A stretch of DNA of 64,000 nt from Miltoncostaea oceani (lineage in GTDB: Bacteria > Actinomycetota > Thermoleophilia > Miltoncostaeales > Miltoncostaeaceae): assembly GCF_018141545.1 (NCBI RefSeq), contig NZ_CP064356.1, forward strand, positions 2,493,001-2,557,000, given 5' to 3'. Positions 16,512 to 25,367 of this stretch are shown here, piece after piece. The position numbers were made by a program, and so were the translations under genes. The stretch's first letter is position 1. The number at the start of each line of letters is the position of its first letter. The notes beneath the pieces were generated by a model. The model was not told where the DNA came from and ran no database searches. It saw only the letters and a program-made list of their open reading frames with translations.

Positions 16512-18038
16512 ATGCCCGCTCCCCCGTCACCCCAGACACCCGGGGAGGACGAGGCGGGGGGGATCCGGTTCGCGTCGCGCCGCGGACGGCTCATCCTGCT
16601 CGCCACCGTGCTGGGCTCGGGGATGGCGTTCCTCGACGGCACCGTCGTCAACGTCGCCCTGCCGAGCATCGGCGAGGACCTCGGCGCCGACCTCGCCGGC
16701 CTGCAGTGGACGGTCAACGCGTACGCCCTGACGCTGGCGGGCCTGCTGCTGATCGGCGGGTCGCTCGGCGACCACCTGGGGCGGCGTCGGGTCTTCGCGT
16801 TCGGCGTGGCGTGGTTCGCCGTCGCGTCGCTGCTCTGCGCGGTCGCCCCGTCCATCGAGACCCTGATCGCGGCGCGGGCGATCCAGGGGGTCGGCGCCGC
16901 GCTGCTGACACCCGGCAGCCTCGCCCTGCTCGAGGCGACGTTCCACCCCGACGACCGCGGCGCGGCGATCGGCGCGTGGTCGGGCCTGGCGGGCGTCTCC
17001 ACCGCGTTCGGCCCGTTCCTCGGCGGCTGGCTCGTCGAGGCCGTGTCGTGGCGGCTGATCTTCCTCATCAACCTGCCCCTCGCGGTCGTCGTGCTCTGGG
17101 CGAGCCGGGCGATCCCGGAGTCGCGCGACCCCGCGGCGCAGGGGGTGCGGCTCGACTGGACGGGGGCGGTGCTCACCGCGGTGGGCCTGGCGGGGGTGAC
17201 CTACGCCCTGACCGAGGGACCCGGGGCGGGCTGGGACGACCCCGCGGTCGTGGTGCTCGGCCTCGGCGGCGTCGCCTGCCTCGCCGCGTTCGTGCTCGTC
17301 GAGGCCCGCGGCCGCCACCCCATGGTGCCCCTCGGGATCTTCCGGTCCCGGACGTTCTCGACGGCGAACATCATGACCTTCGTGGTCTACGGGGCGCTCG
17401 GCGCGGCGCTGTTCCTTCTGCCGATCCAGCTCCAGCAGGTCGCCGGCTACAGCCCGATCCAGGCGGGCTCCGCGCTGATCCCGATGACGATCGTGATGCT
17501 GCTGCTCTCCACCAGCGCCGGACGGCTCTCGCAGCGCATCGGCCCGCGCATCCCCATGGGCGTCGGCCCGATCGTCGCGGGCGGTGGGCTGGCCCTGTTC
17601 ACCCGCATCGGCGAGGGGGCGTCGTACGTCACCGACGTCCTGCCGGCGGTGCTGGTGTTCGCGCTCGGCATGTCGATCACCGTCGCGCCGCTCAACGTCA
17701 CCGTGCTGAGCGCCGCGGGCGCCGACCGCGCCGGGGTCGCGTCGGCCATCAACAACGCCGTCGCCCGCGTCGCCGGCCTCCTCGCCGTCGCCGTGATCCC
17801 CGTCGTCGCGGGGATCTCGGGCGACGACTACCTGGTCCCCGAGGCCTTCGACGAGGGCTTCCGCACCGGCACCCTTATCTGCGCGGGGCTGTGCGTCGCG
17901 GGCGGCGTGTTCACCTTGATCGCCCTGCGCAACCCGCCCGCGCCGGCGGAGACCGAGGACGTCCCGCCGCACTGCTGCCTCAACGGGCCGCCCCCCGAGA
18001 TGCCCGCCGACCACCCCGCGGCGGCCGCGGCCTCCTGA
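16512..18038 (+). CDS. MFS multidrug exporter, DHA2 (EmrB/QacA) family
   Basis: The 508-residue protein has about 14 membrane helices, the count of DHA2 drug:H+ antiporters. Motif D1 is L-D-G-T-V-V-N-V-A-L-P-S-I in helix 1, motif A is G-D-H-L-G-R-R-R near 78-85, and motif C, with G-x-x-x-G-P-x-x-G-G, is seen as A-F-G-P-F-L-G-G-W in helix 5. The C-terminal tail is Pro/Ala-rich with a C-C-L-N patch. Substrates cannot be read from sequence. It is followed 40 bp later by a two-component pair, which might regulate it, though this order is also common by chance. Confidence 0.93.
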   Translation: MPAPPSPQTPGEDEAGGIRFASRRGRLILLATVLGSGMAFLDGTVVNVALPSIGEDLGADLAGLQWTVNAYALTLAGLLLIGGSLGDHLGRRRVFAFGVAWFAVASLLCAVAPSIETLIAARAIQGVGAALLTPGSLALLEATFHPDDRGAAIGAWSGLAGVSTAFGPFLGGWLVEAVSWRLIFLINLPLAVVVLWASRAIPESRDPAAQGVRLDWTGAVLTAVGLAGVTYALTEGPGAGWDDPAVVVLGLGGVACLAAFVLVEARGRHPMVPLGIFRSRTFSTANIMTFVVYGALGAALFLLPIQLQQVAGYSPIQAGSALIPMTIVMLLLSTSAGRLSQRIGPRIPMGVGPIVAGGGLALFTRIGEGASYVTDVLPAVLVFALGMSITVAPLNVTVLSAAGADRAGVASAINNAVARVAGLLAVAVIPVVAGISGDDYLVPEAFDEGFRTGTLICAGLCVAGGVFTLIALRNPPAPAETEDVPPHCCLNGPPPEMPADHPAAAAAS

Positions 18039-18078
18039 CCGAGGCGACGGCGGCCCCTCGGCACGCGATACTGGCGGC

Positions 18079-18750
18079 ATGGGCACACCGCTCGTGATGA
18101 TCGTGGAGGACGACGCGGCCCTGCGGTCGGTCCTCGTCCGTGGCCTCCAGGAGGAGGGGTTCCGCTGCGAGGCGCTCGACACGGGCGCCCGCCTGCTGGA
18201 GCGCGTCGAGGTCGTCTGCCCCGACGCCGTGGTCCTCGACATCGGCCTGCCCGACTGCGACGGCCGCGACGCCTGCCAGGCGCTGCGGGCCCGCGGCATC
18301 GACTCGCCCGTCATCTTCCTGACGGCCCGCGACGCCCTCGTCGACCGCCTCGCCGGGTTCGAGGCGGGCGGTGACGACTACCTCTCGAAGCCCTTCTCCC
18401 TCGACGAGCTCCTCGCCCGGCTGCGGGTCGCCGTGCGGCGGTCGCCCGGCGCGGGCGGCGCCGTGCGGGCCGGCGGCGCCGAGCTCGACCCGGCGTCCCA
18501 CGCGCTGCGCGCCGGCGACGCCCTGGTGCGGCTGACCCCGACCGAGTTCCGCATCCTCGCCGCCCTCTTCGCCCGGCCGGGCGAGGCGGTGCGCCGCCGC
18601 GAGCTGGTGCGGGCGGGGTGGCCCCACGGCGCGATCGTCAACGACAACACGCTCGACGCCTACATCGCGCGGCTGCGACGCAAGCTGCGCACGCTCGAGG
18701 CCGCCCCCTCCCTCGAGACGGTCCACGGCGTCGGGTACGCGATCCGGTGA
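18079..18750 (+). CDS. OmpR/PhoB-family response regulator
   Basis: The 223-residue protein combines a receiver domain (acidic pair E11-D12-D13, phosphoacceptor Asp54 in V-L-D-I-G-L-P-D, Thr in F-L-T-A-R, Lys in Y-L-S-K-P-F) with a winged-helix OmpR domain (L-T-P-T-E-F-R-I-L ... D-A-Y-I-A-R-L-R-R-K-L). It would be phosphorylated by the histidine kinase encoded next, whose GTG overlaps this gene's stop by 4 bases. Target genes are unknown; the upstream MFS exporter is one candidate. Confidence 0.95.
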   Translation: MGTPLVMIVEDDAALRSVLVRGLQEEGFRCEALDTGARLLERVEVVCPDAVVLDIGLPDCDGRDACQALRARGIDSPVIFLTARDALVDRLAGFEAGGDDYLSKPFSLDELLARLRVAVRRSPGAGGAVRAGGAELDPASHALRAGDALVRLTPTEFRILAALFARPGEAVRRRELVRAGWPHGAIVNDNTLDAYIARLRRKLRTLEAAPSLETVHGVGYAIR

Positions 18751-20096
18751 AGGGTCGCCGGCGGCCGCTCGCGCTCCGCACGCGGCTGCTCCTGCTGATC
18801 GTCAGCGGCGTCGGGTTGACCCTGGTGCTGCTGATCGTGGTCTTCAACGTCGCCCTCGCGCGCAGCCTCGACAACGACGCCGAGGAGATCGTCGAGGGCC
18901 GCGCCCAGAGCGAGCTCGCCGCCCTGATCGTCGAGGACGGCCGCATCGTTCCGCCCGAGGACATCGTCGCGCCCCGCCTGGAGACGCGCGCCTGGGTCTT
19001 CGAGGGGACCGTCCCCCTGCGGCGCCCCCCCGCCGACGTGGAGCTCGACCGCGCCGCCGCGGCTCTCGCCGACGAGGCGCCCGGGACGACCGACCTGGGG
19101 TCCCGGGCGCGGCTCTACTCGCTCCCGGTCCTCGACGGCGACCGCCGCGTCGGCACCATCGTCGCCGCGATCTCCCTGGAGCCGTACAACCGCACCCGGT
19201 TCCTCGCGCTCGTCGCGTCCACCGCCCTCGGGGTGCTGGTGCTGAGCGCCGTCGCGCTCTCGTCGGCGCTGCTGCTGCGCGCCGCCCTGCGACCCGTCTC
19301 GCGGATGACCTCCGACGCCGCCGCGTGGAGCGAGCGGGACCTCGACAACCGCTTCGCCGCGGGGCCCCCGCACGACGAGATCACCAACCTCGCGGCGACG
19401 CTCGACGGGTTGATGGACCGCCTCGCGGCGGGCATGCGGCGCGAGCGGCGCCTCACCGCCGAGGTGTCGCACGAGCTGCGGACGCCCCTCGCCCAGATCC
19501 GCGCCGAGGCCGACCTCGGCCTGCGCCGCGAGCGCACCCCCGAGGAGTACCGGGCGGCGCTCGAGGTCATCCGCGCCGGGGCGGAGCGCATCGAGGCCAC
19601 CGTCGAGACCCTCATCGCCACCGCCCGTCAGGAGACGCTGCTGCCGCGCGGCACCGGCGACCCCCGCGGCGCGGCCGCCGACGTCATCGCGGCCTGCACG
19701 CCCCTCGCCGACGACCGCGGGGTCGAGCTGGTGCTGCGGGGGGAGCCCGACGTGCGCGCCGGCGTCGAGACCCCCGTCGTCGAGCGGATCCTGCAGCCCG
19801 TCGTGGAGAACGCCTGCCGGTTCGCCCGCGCCCGGGTGACGGTGACCGTCGCCGACGCCGCGCCCGGCGTCGTGATCGAGGTGCGCGACGACGGCCCCGG
19901 CGTCGCCGACGGCCGCCACGAGGCGATCTTCGAGCCGGGGGTGCAGGACCCCGGCGACGGCGACCCGCACCGCAGCGGCGCCGGCCTCGGGCTCCCCCTC
20001 TCCCGCCGCCTGGCGCGCGCCGCCGGCGGCGACGTGACCGCCCACCCCGCCCCCACGGGTGGCGGGGCGTTCACCGTGAGCCTGCCGGCCGCCTGA
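18747..20096 (+). CDS. Membrane sensor histidine kinase
   Basis: The 449-residue kinase has two membrane helices (about 14-36 and 151-173) enclosing an extracytoplasmic sensor of about 115 residues, a HAMP segment, an H-box with S-H-E-L-R-T-P-L, and an ATPase domain with N-box V-V-E-N-A-C, G1 box V-R-D-D-G-P-G-V and G2 box G-A-G-L-G-L. It is the partner of the response regulator, with which it shares a GTGA overlap. The signal is unknown; the sensor is acidic and has no recognised domain. Its stop lies almost on top of the convergent YibE/F-like gene's stop. Confidence 0.94.
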   Translation: MKGRRRPLALRTRLLLLIVSGVGLTLVLLIVVFNVALARSLDNDAEEIVEGRAQSELAALIVEDGRIVPPEDIVAPRLETRAWVFEGTVPLRRPPADVELDRAAAALADEAPGTTDLGSRARLYSLPVLDGDRRVGTIVAAISLEPYNRTRFLALVASTALGVLVLSAVALSSALLLRAALRPVSRMTSDAAAWSERDLDNRFAAGPPHDEITNLAATLDGLMDRLAAGMRRERRLTAEVSHELRTPLAQIRAEADLGLRRERTPEEYRAALEVIRAGAERIEATVETLIATARQETLLPRGTGDPRGAAADVIAACTPLADDRGVELVLRGEPDVRAGVETPVVERILQPVVENACRFARARVTVTVADAAPGVVIEVRDDGPGVADGRHEAIFEPGVQDPGDGDPHRSGAGLGLPLSRRLARAAGGDVTAHPAPTGGGAFTVSLPAA

Positions 20097-20097
20097 G

Positions 20098-21324
20098 CTA
20101 GTGGGTGTGCCCGTGGGCGGCGTCGCCGAGGCGCTCGGTCTCGACGCGCGTCGCCAGCAGCGCCGCGATGCCGGTGGTGATCGGCACCGCCGCGATCAGG
20201 CCGATCGAGCCGACCAGCGTCGCCACGATCTCGCTCGCCACCACCTCGCTGTTGACGGCGTCCGACGTCGACGTGCCCGCCACGCTGAAGACGAGCAGCA
20301 CCGGGAGCGACGCCCCCACGTAGGCGAGCACCAGGGTGTTGACCGTCGCCGCGATGTGGTCGTGGCCGACCGACAGCGCCTCGCGGAACAGGTGGCGGCC
20401 TCCGGCCGACGGGTCGGCCCGCCGCAGCGCCATGACCACCGACGCCTGGCTGACGGTCAGGTCGTCGAGCACGCCGAGGGCGCCGATGACGATGCCCGCG
20501 AGCAGCAGCCCCTGGATCGACAGGTCGGTGGTCGTCGCGCTGAGGAACGTCGCCTCCTCGGACGAGAAGCCGGTGATGTGGGCGAGGGAGGTCGCGAGCC
20601 GCGCGAGCACGACGGTGAGCAGCAGCGCGCAGGCGGTCCCGAGGGCGGCCGCGACCGCCTTCGGGCCCGTCCCGTGGGCGAGGGGGATCGTCACGAGCAT
20701 GATCGCGAGGGCGCCGACGGTCGCGACGCCGAGCGGTGACGCGCCCTCCAGGATGGCGGGGACGACGAACAGGAGCACCACGCCGAGGCTGACGGCGAGC
20801 CCGGCGAGCGCCCGCGCGCCCCGCCACCGGGACGTGGCGATCACGATCACCGCGAAGGCGATCGTCAGCCACAGCAGGGTCGAGCGTCGCTCGAAGTCGG
20901 AGAACGCGTAGCGGTCGGCGGTGACCCCGCCGACGGTGGCGTCGGCAGGGACGCCGGTCGCCGCGACCCGCACCCGGTCGCCGACGTCGATGTCGACCGG
21001 CCCCCCGATGTCGAAGCCCGCGGCGTCGCCCTCGTCGGGTCCCGAGGTGAGCCGCACTGTCACCCGGCGGCACCCCTGCACCCCCGGCGTCGCCGCCGGG
21101 TCGCCGGCGACGGCCGACCGGCAGCCCTCGGCGTTCACGACCGTCACCCGCGCCGACTCGGTGCGCAGGGACCCCACGCCCGGCGGGGCGGGGATCGCGT
21201 CGCCGCGCGGCCAGAGCGCGATGAGACCGGCGGCGGTCGCCACCGCCAGCACCGCGAGGGCGACGACGAGCGCGTTCGCGGCGCGGGAGCGGTAGGGCCG
21301 CGGCAGCCGCCGCCCCTCCCTCAC
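20098..21324 (-). CDS. YibE/F-like membrane protein
   Basis: The 408-residue protein has one N-terminal helix (about 16-38), an extracytoplasmic beta-type domain of about 100 residues with two Cys (G-C-R-S and G-C-R-R), and then about eight membrane helices. The helix run with G-V-L-D-D-L-T-V-S-Q-A-S-V near 290 is the hallmark of the YibE/F family. The C-terminus ends G-H-T-H, which could bind metal. The molecular role of the family is not established. The GTG at 21324 is the chosen start; the next rightward gene, 28 bp away, encodes a signalling protein in the same direction. Confidence 0.8.
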   Translation of the reverse strand: MREGRRLPRPYRSRAANALVVALAVLAVATAAGLIALWPRGDAIPAPPGVGSLRTESARVTVVNAEGCRSAVAGDPAATPGVQGCRRVTVRLTSGPDEGDAAGFDIGGPVDIDVGDRVRVAATGVPADATVGGVTADRYAFSDFERRSTLLWLTIAFAVIVIATSRWRGARALAGLAVSLGVVLLFVVPAILEGASPLGVATVGALAIMLVTIPLAHGTGPKAVAAALGTACALLLTVVLARLATSLAHITGFSSEEATFLSATTTDLSIQGLLLAGIVIGALGVLDDLTVSQASVVMALRRADPSAGGRHLFREALSVGHDHIAATVNTLVLAYVGASLPVLLVFSVAGTSTSDAVNSEVVASEIVATLVGSIGLIAAVPITTGIAALLATRVETERLGDAAHGHTH

Positions 21325-21352
21325 GCCGGACCGCCGGGGGACGCCGGGTCGG

Positions 21353-24319
21353 TCAGGGGCCAGCGGTGGACGAGAAGGCGCCCGACACGACGAGCGCGAG
21401 CATCGCCTCGACGACCTCCGCCGAGAACTGCGCGCCGGAGCACCGCCGCAGCTCCGCGACGGCGTCGTCGATCGACAGCGGCACGTGGTACGAGCGCACC
21501 GAGGTCATGACGTCCCACGAGTCGGCGAGCGCCAGGATGCGCGCGCCCTCCGGGATCGCCTCGCCCGCGAGGCCGTCGGGGTAGCCCCGGCCGTCCCAGC
21601 GCTCGTGGTGGCCGCGCACCCACGCCACCTGCTCCGGGGTCAGCACGTCGGCGACCATCTCCGCGCCGATCTCGGCGTGGCGCATGATCTCCTCGTACTC
21701 CGCCGGCGACAGCCGGGCCGGCTTGAAGAGGATCCGGTCGGGGACGCCGATCTTGCCGACGTCGTGCACGAGGCCCGCCTCGCGCAGGCGGACGAGCCGC
21801 TCGGAGTCCCACCCCATCGCGGTGCCGAGCGACACCGCGAGGTCGGCGACCCGCTCGGAGTGCTCCCGGGTGGAGGTGTCCTTCGCGTCCACCGCGCGGG
21901 CGAGGACGCGGATGCTCTGGAGCGCCTGCATGCGGGTGAGGCGCTCGGCGCGCTCCTCCGCCGACAGCTCCTCCACCACCTCGGGGGAGTAGAGGAACGC
22001 CACGTCGCGGCCGTGCTGCTTCGCCCAGTAGAGGGCGCCCTCCGACAGCCGCAGCAGCTCGCCGGCCGAGCCCGACTGGGCGAGGTCGCAGACACCCGCC
22101 GACACGGTCACCCGCCCGACGCCCTCGAGCGTCGTGCGCGCCACGGCCTCGCGGGCGCGGTCGACCGCCTGCCAGGCCTCCATCGCCTCCGTCTCCGGCA
22201 TCAGCCACGCGATCTCCTCGCCGCCGACGCGGGCGACGAGGTCGGTGTCGCGGGCCGACTCCTGGAACTGGCGGGCGATCTCCTGCAGCACCCGGTCGCC
22301 GATCTGGTGGCCGTGCTGCTCGTTGACGCGACGGAACCGGTCGATGTCGATCAGCGCGAGCGACAGGGGGCGCCCGTGGCGGCGGGCGCGGGTCACCTCC
22401 TGGGACAGGCGCTCCTGGAACCCGCGGTGGTTCGCGAGGCCGGTCAGCGGGTCGCGCGCCGACCGGGCGTCGGCCTCCGCCCGGGTGCGGACGTTGACGG
22501 CGTGGAGGCGGTCGTTGGCGAGGGCGAGGGCCGCCATGCCCGCCAGGCTCTCCGCGGCGATCCGGTCGCGCTCGGTGAACTCGCGGGGACGGCGGAACGA
22601 CAGGAAGATCGTGCCGAGCAGCAGGGGCGTGCCGGCGCGGTGGATGGAGGGGTGCTCCAGCCGCAGACCCATCAGCGCGCCCGCGCCGAGGCCCTTCGCG
22701 ATGACCGGCGGGATGGCGGGGTCGCCGGCGACGTCCCCGATCATCATGGTCGGGGTGGGGTGCTCGACGAGGAGCTGCCACACCGGCATCCGCGACCGCG
22801 TCATCCCGATCGCGGCGCGCAGGAAGGCCCGGCGTTGCGGATCGGTCTCGGTGGTCCGCACCGTCGCGACGGTGTCGGCCTCCTCGTCGTGGACGTAGCA
22901 GGTGGCCCGGTCCGCCCCGAGCGCGCGGAGGGCGGCGGCGATGACCATGTCGAGGGTCGCGTCGACGTCGAGGTCGCTGCGGAAGACGCCGGCGATGGTG
23001 TCCGCGACGATCCGCTCGCGCGCCTCGGCGCTGGTGATCGCCATCTCCGTCAGGCCCGCGAACCGGCGCAGGCGGGTCTCGTCGTCGGCCCCGAAGAACC
23101 CCGGTTGCGACGACCCGAGGCGCAGCGCCCCCCACAGCCGCCCGTCGACGTGCAGCGGACACACGAGGGCGCCGCGGACGTCGATCGGACCGCCCCAGGC
23201 GCGCTCCGTCTCCTCGTCGAGCTCCTCCGACAGGTCGTGGATCCGCTCGCACCGGGCGCTGCGCGACACGCGCGCCATCCCCGAGTTGCCCCCGAGGGGG
23301 GTGACGGCCCCGAGCGGCAGGGAGGTGACGCCCTCGACGCTCCACGACCCGACCTCGACTCCCTGGTCGCCGTCGAAGCGGCTGACGCCGGCGGTCTCGG
23401 CGTCGAGCAGGACCGCGGCCTCCCGCGCGACCTCCTCGAAGACCATCTCGGGCGCGGCGCCCGAGGCCACCACCGTCGAGAGGCGCGTGAGCGCCGCCTG
23501 CTCGTCCTCGTTGCGGCGCCGCCGCGCGATCGACCGGGCCAGGCCGACGTAGCCGGTGACGCTCCCCGACGCGCTGCGGATGGGCGCGATCGTCCGCGCC
23601 GCCGGCACCCGCGTGCCGTCGCGGCGCACGAGGTTCCACTCGCGTGCCTCGTTGTCGGAGATCGCGTCCTGCAGGAGCGCCGCGAGGCCGGTGGGACTCC
23701 CCAGCTCGCGCGCGAGGCCCGCGAGTTCCTCGGGGTCGTGCCCGACGGTGAGGTCGGCGGTGCCGACCACCTCCTCGGCGGTGTGGCCGAGCAGCAGGTG
23801 CGCGCCCTCCCCCCACTCGGTGATGACCCCGTCGGCGTCGGCGATCACCACGGCCATCCCGCGGGCGGCGCGGAGCAACCCGGTGAGGCGGTCGTTGAGG
23901 CCCGAGTAGGCGGCCTCCGCACGCCGGCGGGCGGAGCGGCCTGCGGCCTCGCGCAGCTCCCGCTCGACGGCGACCGGCAACCGCACCAGCTCGTCCCGGC
24001 GGAGGTAGTCGACGGCGCCGGCCCGCATCACCTCGACCGCGGAGGACTCGCCGGGGGTGGTGGCGACGACGATCACCGGCACGTCGAGGCCGCGTCCGCG
24101 GATCACGCGGAGGACCGCCTCGACCAGCAGCATCGGATCGGAGCAGACCATCACGATCACCGAGACGGGGTCCGCGTCGAGGGCCGCGCCGACGGCCGCG
24201 GAGTCGCGCGCCCGCTCGGCGATCACGGGCAGCCCGACGCCTCCCAGGACCGTCGCGGCGGGGTCTGCCAGCCCCCCGCGGTCTTCGACGAGGAGGATGC
24301 GTGGCGAGCTCGGGCACAT
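21353..24319 (-). CDS. Multidomain GGDEF/HD-GYP signalling protein with degenerate receiver
   Basis: This 988-residue cytoplasmic protein has, in order, a receiver-like domain (about 5-120), a PAS domain (about 145-265), two GAF-type sensor domains (about 280-440 and 450-620), a GGDEF domain (about 640-795) and an HD-GYP phosphodiesterase domain (about 805-975). The HD-GYP part is intact (H-S-E-R-V-A-D, V-H-D-V-G-K-I-G, H-H-E-R-W-D-G-R-G-Y-P). The GGDEF site reads G-G-E-E-I, with Ile for Phe. The receiver lacks a clear phosphoacceptor Asp (V-I-V-M-V-C-S-D) and has Arg for the usual Lys (Y-L-R-R-D). It probably breaks down cyclic di-GMP in response to small ligands. Confidence 0.9.
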   Translation of the reverse strand: MCPSSPRILLVEDRGGLADPAATVLGGVGLPVIAERARDSAAVGAALDADPVSVIVMVCSDPMLLVEAVLRVIRGRGLDVPVIVVATTPGESSAVEVMRAGAVDYLRRDELVRLPVAVERELREAAGRSARRRAEAAYSGLNDRLTGLLRAARGMAVVIADADGVITEWGEGAHLLLGHTAEEVVGTADLTVGHDPEELAGLARELGSPTGLAALLQDAISDNEAREWNLVRRDGTRVPAARTIAPIRSASGSVTGYVGLARSIARRRRNEDEQAALTRLSTVVASGAAPEMVFEEVAREAAVLLDAETAGVSRFDGDQGVEVGSWSVEGVTSLPLGAVTPLGGNSGMARVSRSARCERIHDLSEELDEETERAWGGPIDVRGALVCPLHVDGRLWGALRLGSSQPGFFGADDETRLRRFAGLTEMAITSAEARERIVADTIAGVFRSDLDVDATLDMVIAAALRALGADRATCYVHDEEADTVATVRTTETDPQRRAFLRAAIGMTRSRMPVWQLLVEHPTPTMMIGDVAGDPAIPPVIAKGLGAGALMGLRLEHPSIHRAGTPLLLGTIFLSFRRPREFTERDRIAAESLAGMAALALANDRLHAVNVRTRAEADARSARDPLTGLANHRGFQERLSQEVTRARRHGRPLSLALIDIDRFRRVNEQHGHQIGDRVLQEIARQFQESARDTDLVARVGGEEIAWLMPETEAMEAWQAVDRAREAVARTTLEGVGRVTVSAGVCDLAQSGSAGELLRLSEGALYWAKQHGRDVAFLYSPEVVEELSAEERAERLTRMQALQSIRVLARAVDAKDTSTREHSERVADLAVSLGTAMGWDSERLVRLREAGLVHDVGKIGVPDRILFKPARLSPAEYEEIMRHAEIGAEMVADVLTPEQVAWVRGHHERWDGRGYPDGLAGEAIPEGARILALADSWDVMTSVRSYHVPLSIDDAVAELRRCSGAQFSAEVVEAMLALVVSGAFSSTAGP

Positions 24320-24418
24320 CGCTTTCGCAAGCCTTGTGATTCCACCGGACGAACGCAACCCGCCATCCCCCGCCCAAGGGTCGAGGTCGCGGAGACGAAG
24401 GTACAGTCGCGTGACGGC

Positions 24419-25363
24419 CTAGGGGTCGGGGTCGTCCCTGCCCTCGCGGTCCGCCGCCGCACGGGCCCGCACCACCAGCCGCTCGGCCATCGCGCGGGTG
24501 GCCTCGTCGATCATCTCGCCGTCGATGGACGCCGCGCCGGCGCCCGCGGCGGCCGCGTCGGCGTGGGCGCGCAGCACCCGCCGCGCCCGTTCCAGGTCCT
24601 CCGCGGGCACGCCGTAGACCTCGTCGAGCACGGCGATCTGGTCGGGGTGGATGCTCCACTTGCCGTCGTAGCCGAGGGCCCGGGACCGCAGCGCGGCGTC
24701 GCGCAGCCCCGCCGCGTCGCGGATGAGCGCGTACGGCCCGTCAACGGCCTGCAGGCCGTTGGCGCGGGCCGCGACGAGCACCGCCATGAGGACGTGGTGC
24801 CATCCGTCGCCGGGGTAGCCGGGGACGGGGCCGCCGATGACGGTGTGCGGCATGCCGAGCGAGGCGGCCATGTCGCCGGGGCCGACGACGAGGGCCTCGA
24901 CCCGCGCGGGGCGGCAGGCGGCGATGGCGGCGACGTCCTGCAGGCCGCGGGCCGTCTCGATCTGCACCTCCAGCCCGATGCGTCCGGGGGTGAGCCCGTG
25001 CTCGGCCTCGAGCGCGGTGAGGAGGTGGTCGGCGAACGTGACGTGGCTGGGGTCGTCGACCTTCGGCAGCACCACCACGTCGAGGGCGGCGCCGGCGCGG
25101 GCGACGACCTCGGTGAGGTCGCGGTGGTGGTGGGGCGTGCCGACGGCGTTGACCCGCACGGCGCGGGTGCCGGCGGCGAGCCCGCCGGTGAGGGCGGCGG
25201 CGACGGCGGCCCGCACGTCGTCGCCCTTCGCGCCGGCGGCGACGGAGTCCTCGAGGTCGAGGATGACCTCGTCGGCGCGCAGCCCGGCGGCCTTCCCGAG
25301 CATCCGGGGGCTGGAGCCGGGGACGACGTGGCAGCTGCGCCGGGCGCGGGCGGGCCGGGTCAC
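24419..25363 (-). CDS. HpcH/HpaI-type CoA-ester lyase (citrate lyase beta-like)
   Basis: The 314-residue TIM-barrel protein matches the citrate lyase beta/malyl-CoA lyase family, which cleaves or forms 3-hydroxyacyl-CoA esters such as malyl-CoA or citramalyl-CoA. Seen motifs are D-E-V-I-L-D-L-E-D-S-V near 31-41 (metal/CoA site), R-V-N-A-V-G-T near 70, L-E-V-Q-I-E-T-A-R-G-L with the metal-binding Glu, and G-K-W-S-I-H-P-D-Q-I. The exact ester is uncertain. The GTG start lies 4 bp after the HerA-like gene stop, so it belongs to the leftward operon of the oxidoreductase and HerA-like genes. Confidence 0.9.
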   Translation of the reverse strand: MTRPARARRSCHVVPGSSPRMLGKAAGLRADEVILDLEDSVAAGAKGDDVRAAVAAALTGGLAAGTRAVRVNAVGTPHHHRDLTEVVARAGAALDVVVLPKVDDPSHVTFADHLLTALEAEHGLTPGRIGLEVQIETARGLQDVAAIAACRPARVEALVVGPGDMAASLGMPHTVIGGPVPGYPGDGWHHVLMAVLVAARANGLQAVDGPYALIRDAAGLRDAALRSRALGYDGKWSIHPDQIAVLDEVYGVPAEDLERARRVLRAHADAAAAGAGAASIDGEMIDEATRAMAERLVVRARAAADREGRDDPDP

Positions 25364-25367
25364 GGGG

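Noticed and set aside
21321-24659. Long minus-strand frame overlapping the GGDEF/HD-GYP gene
   Set aside because: Out-of-frame shadow; Arg-rich and without domains.
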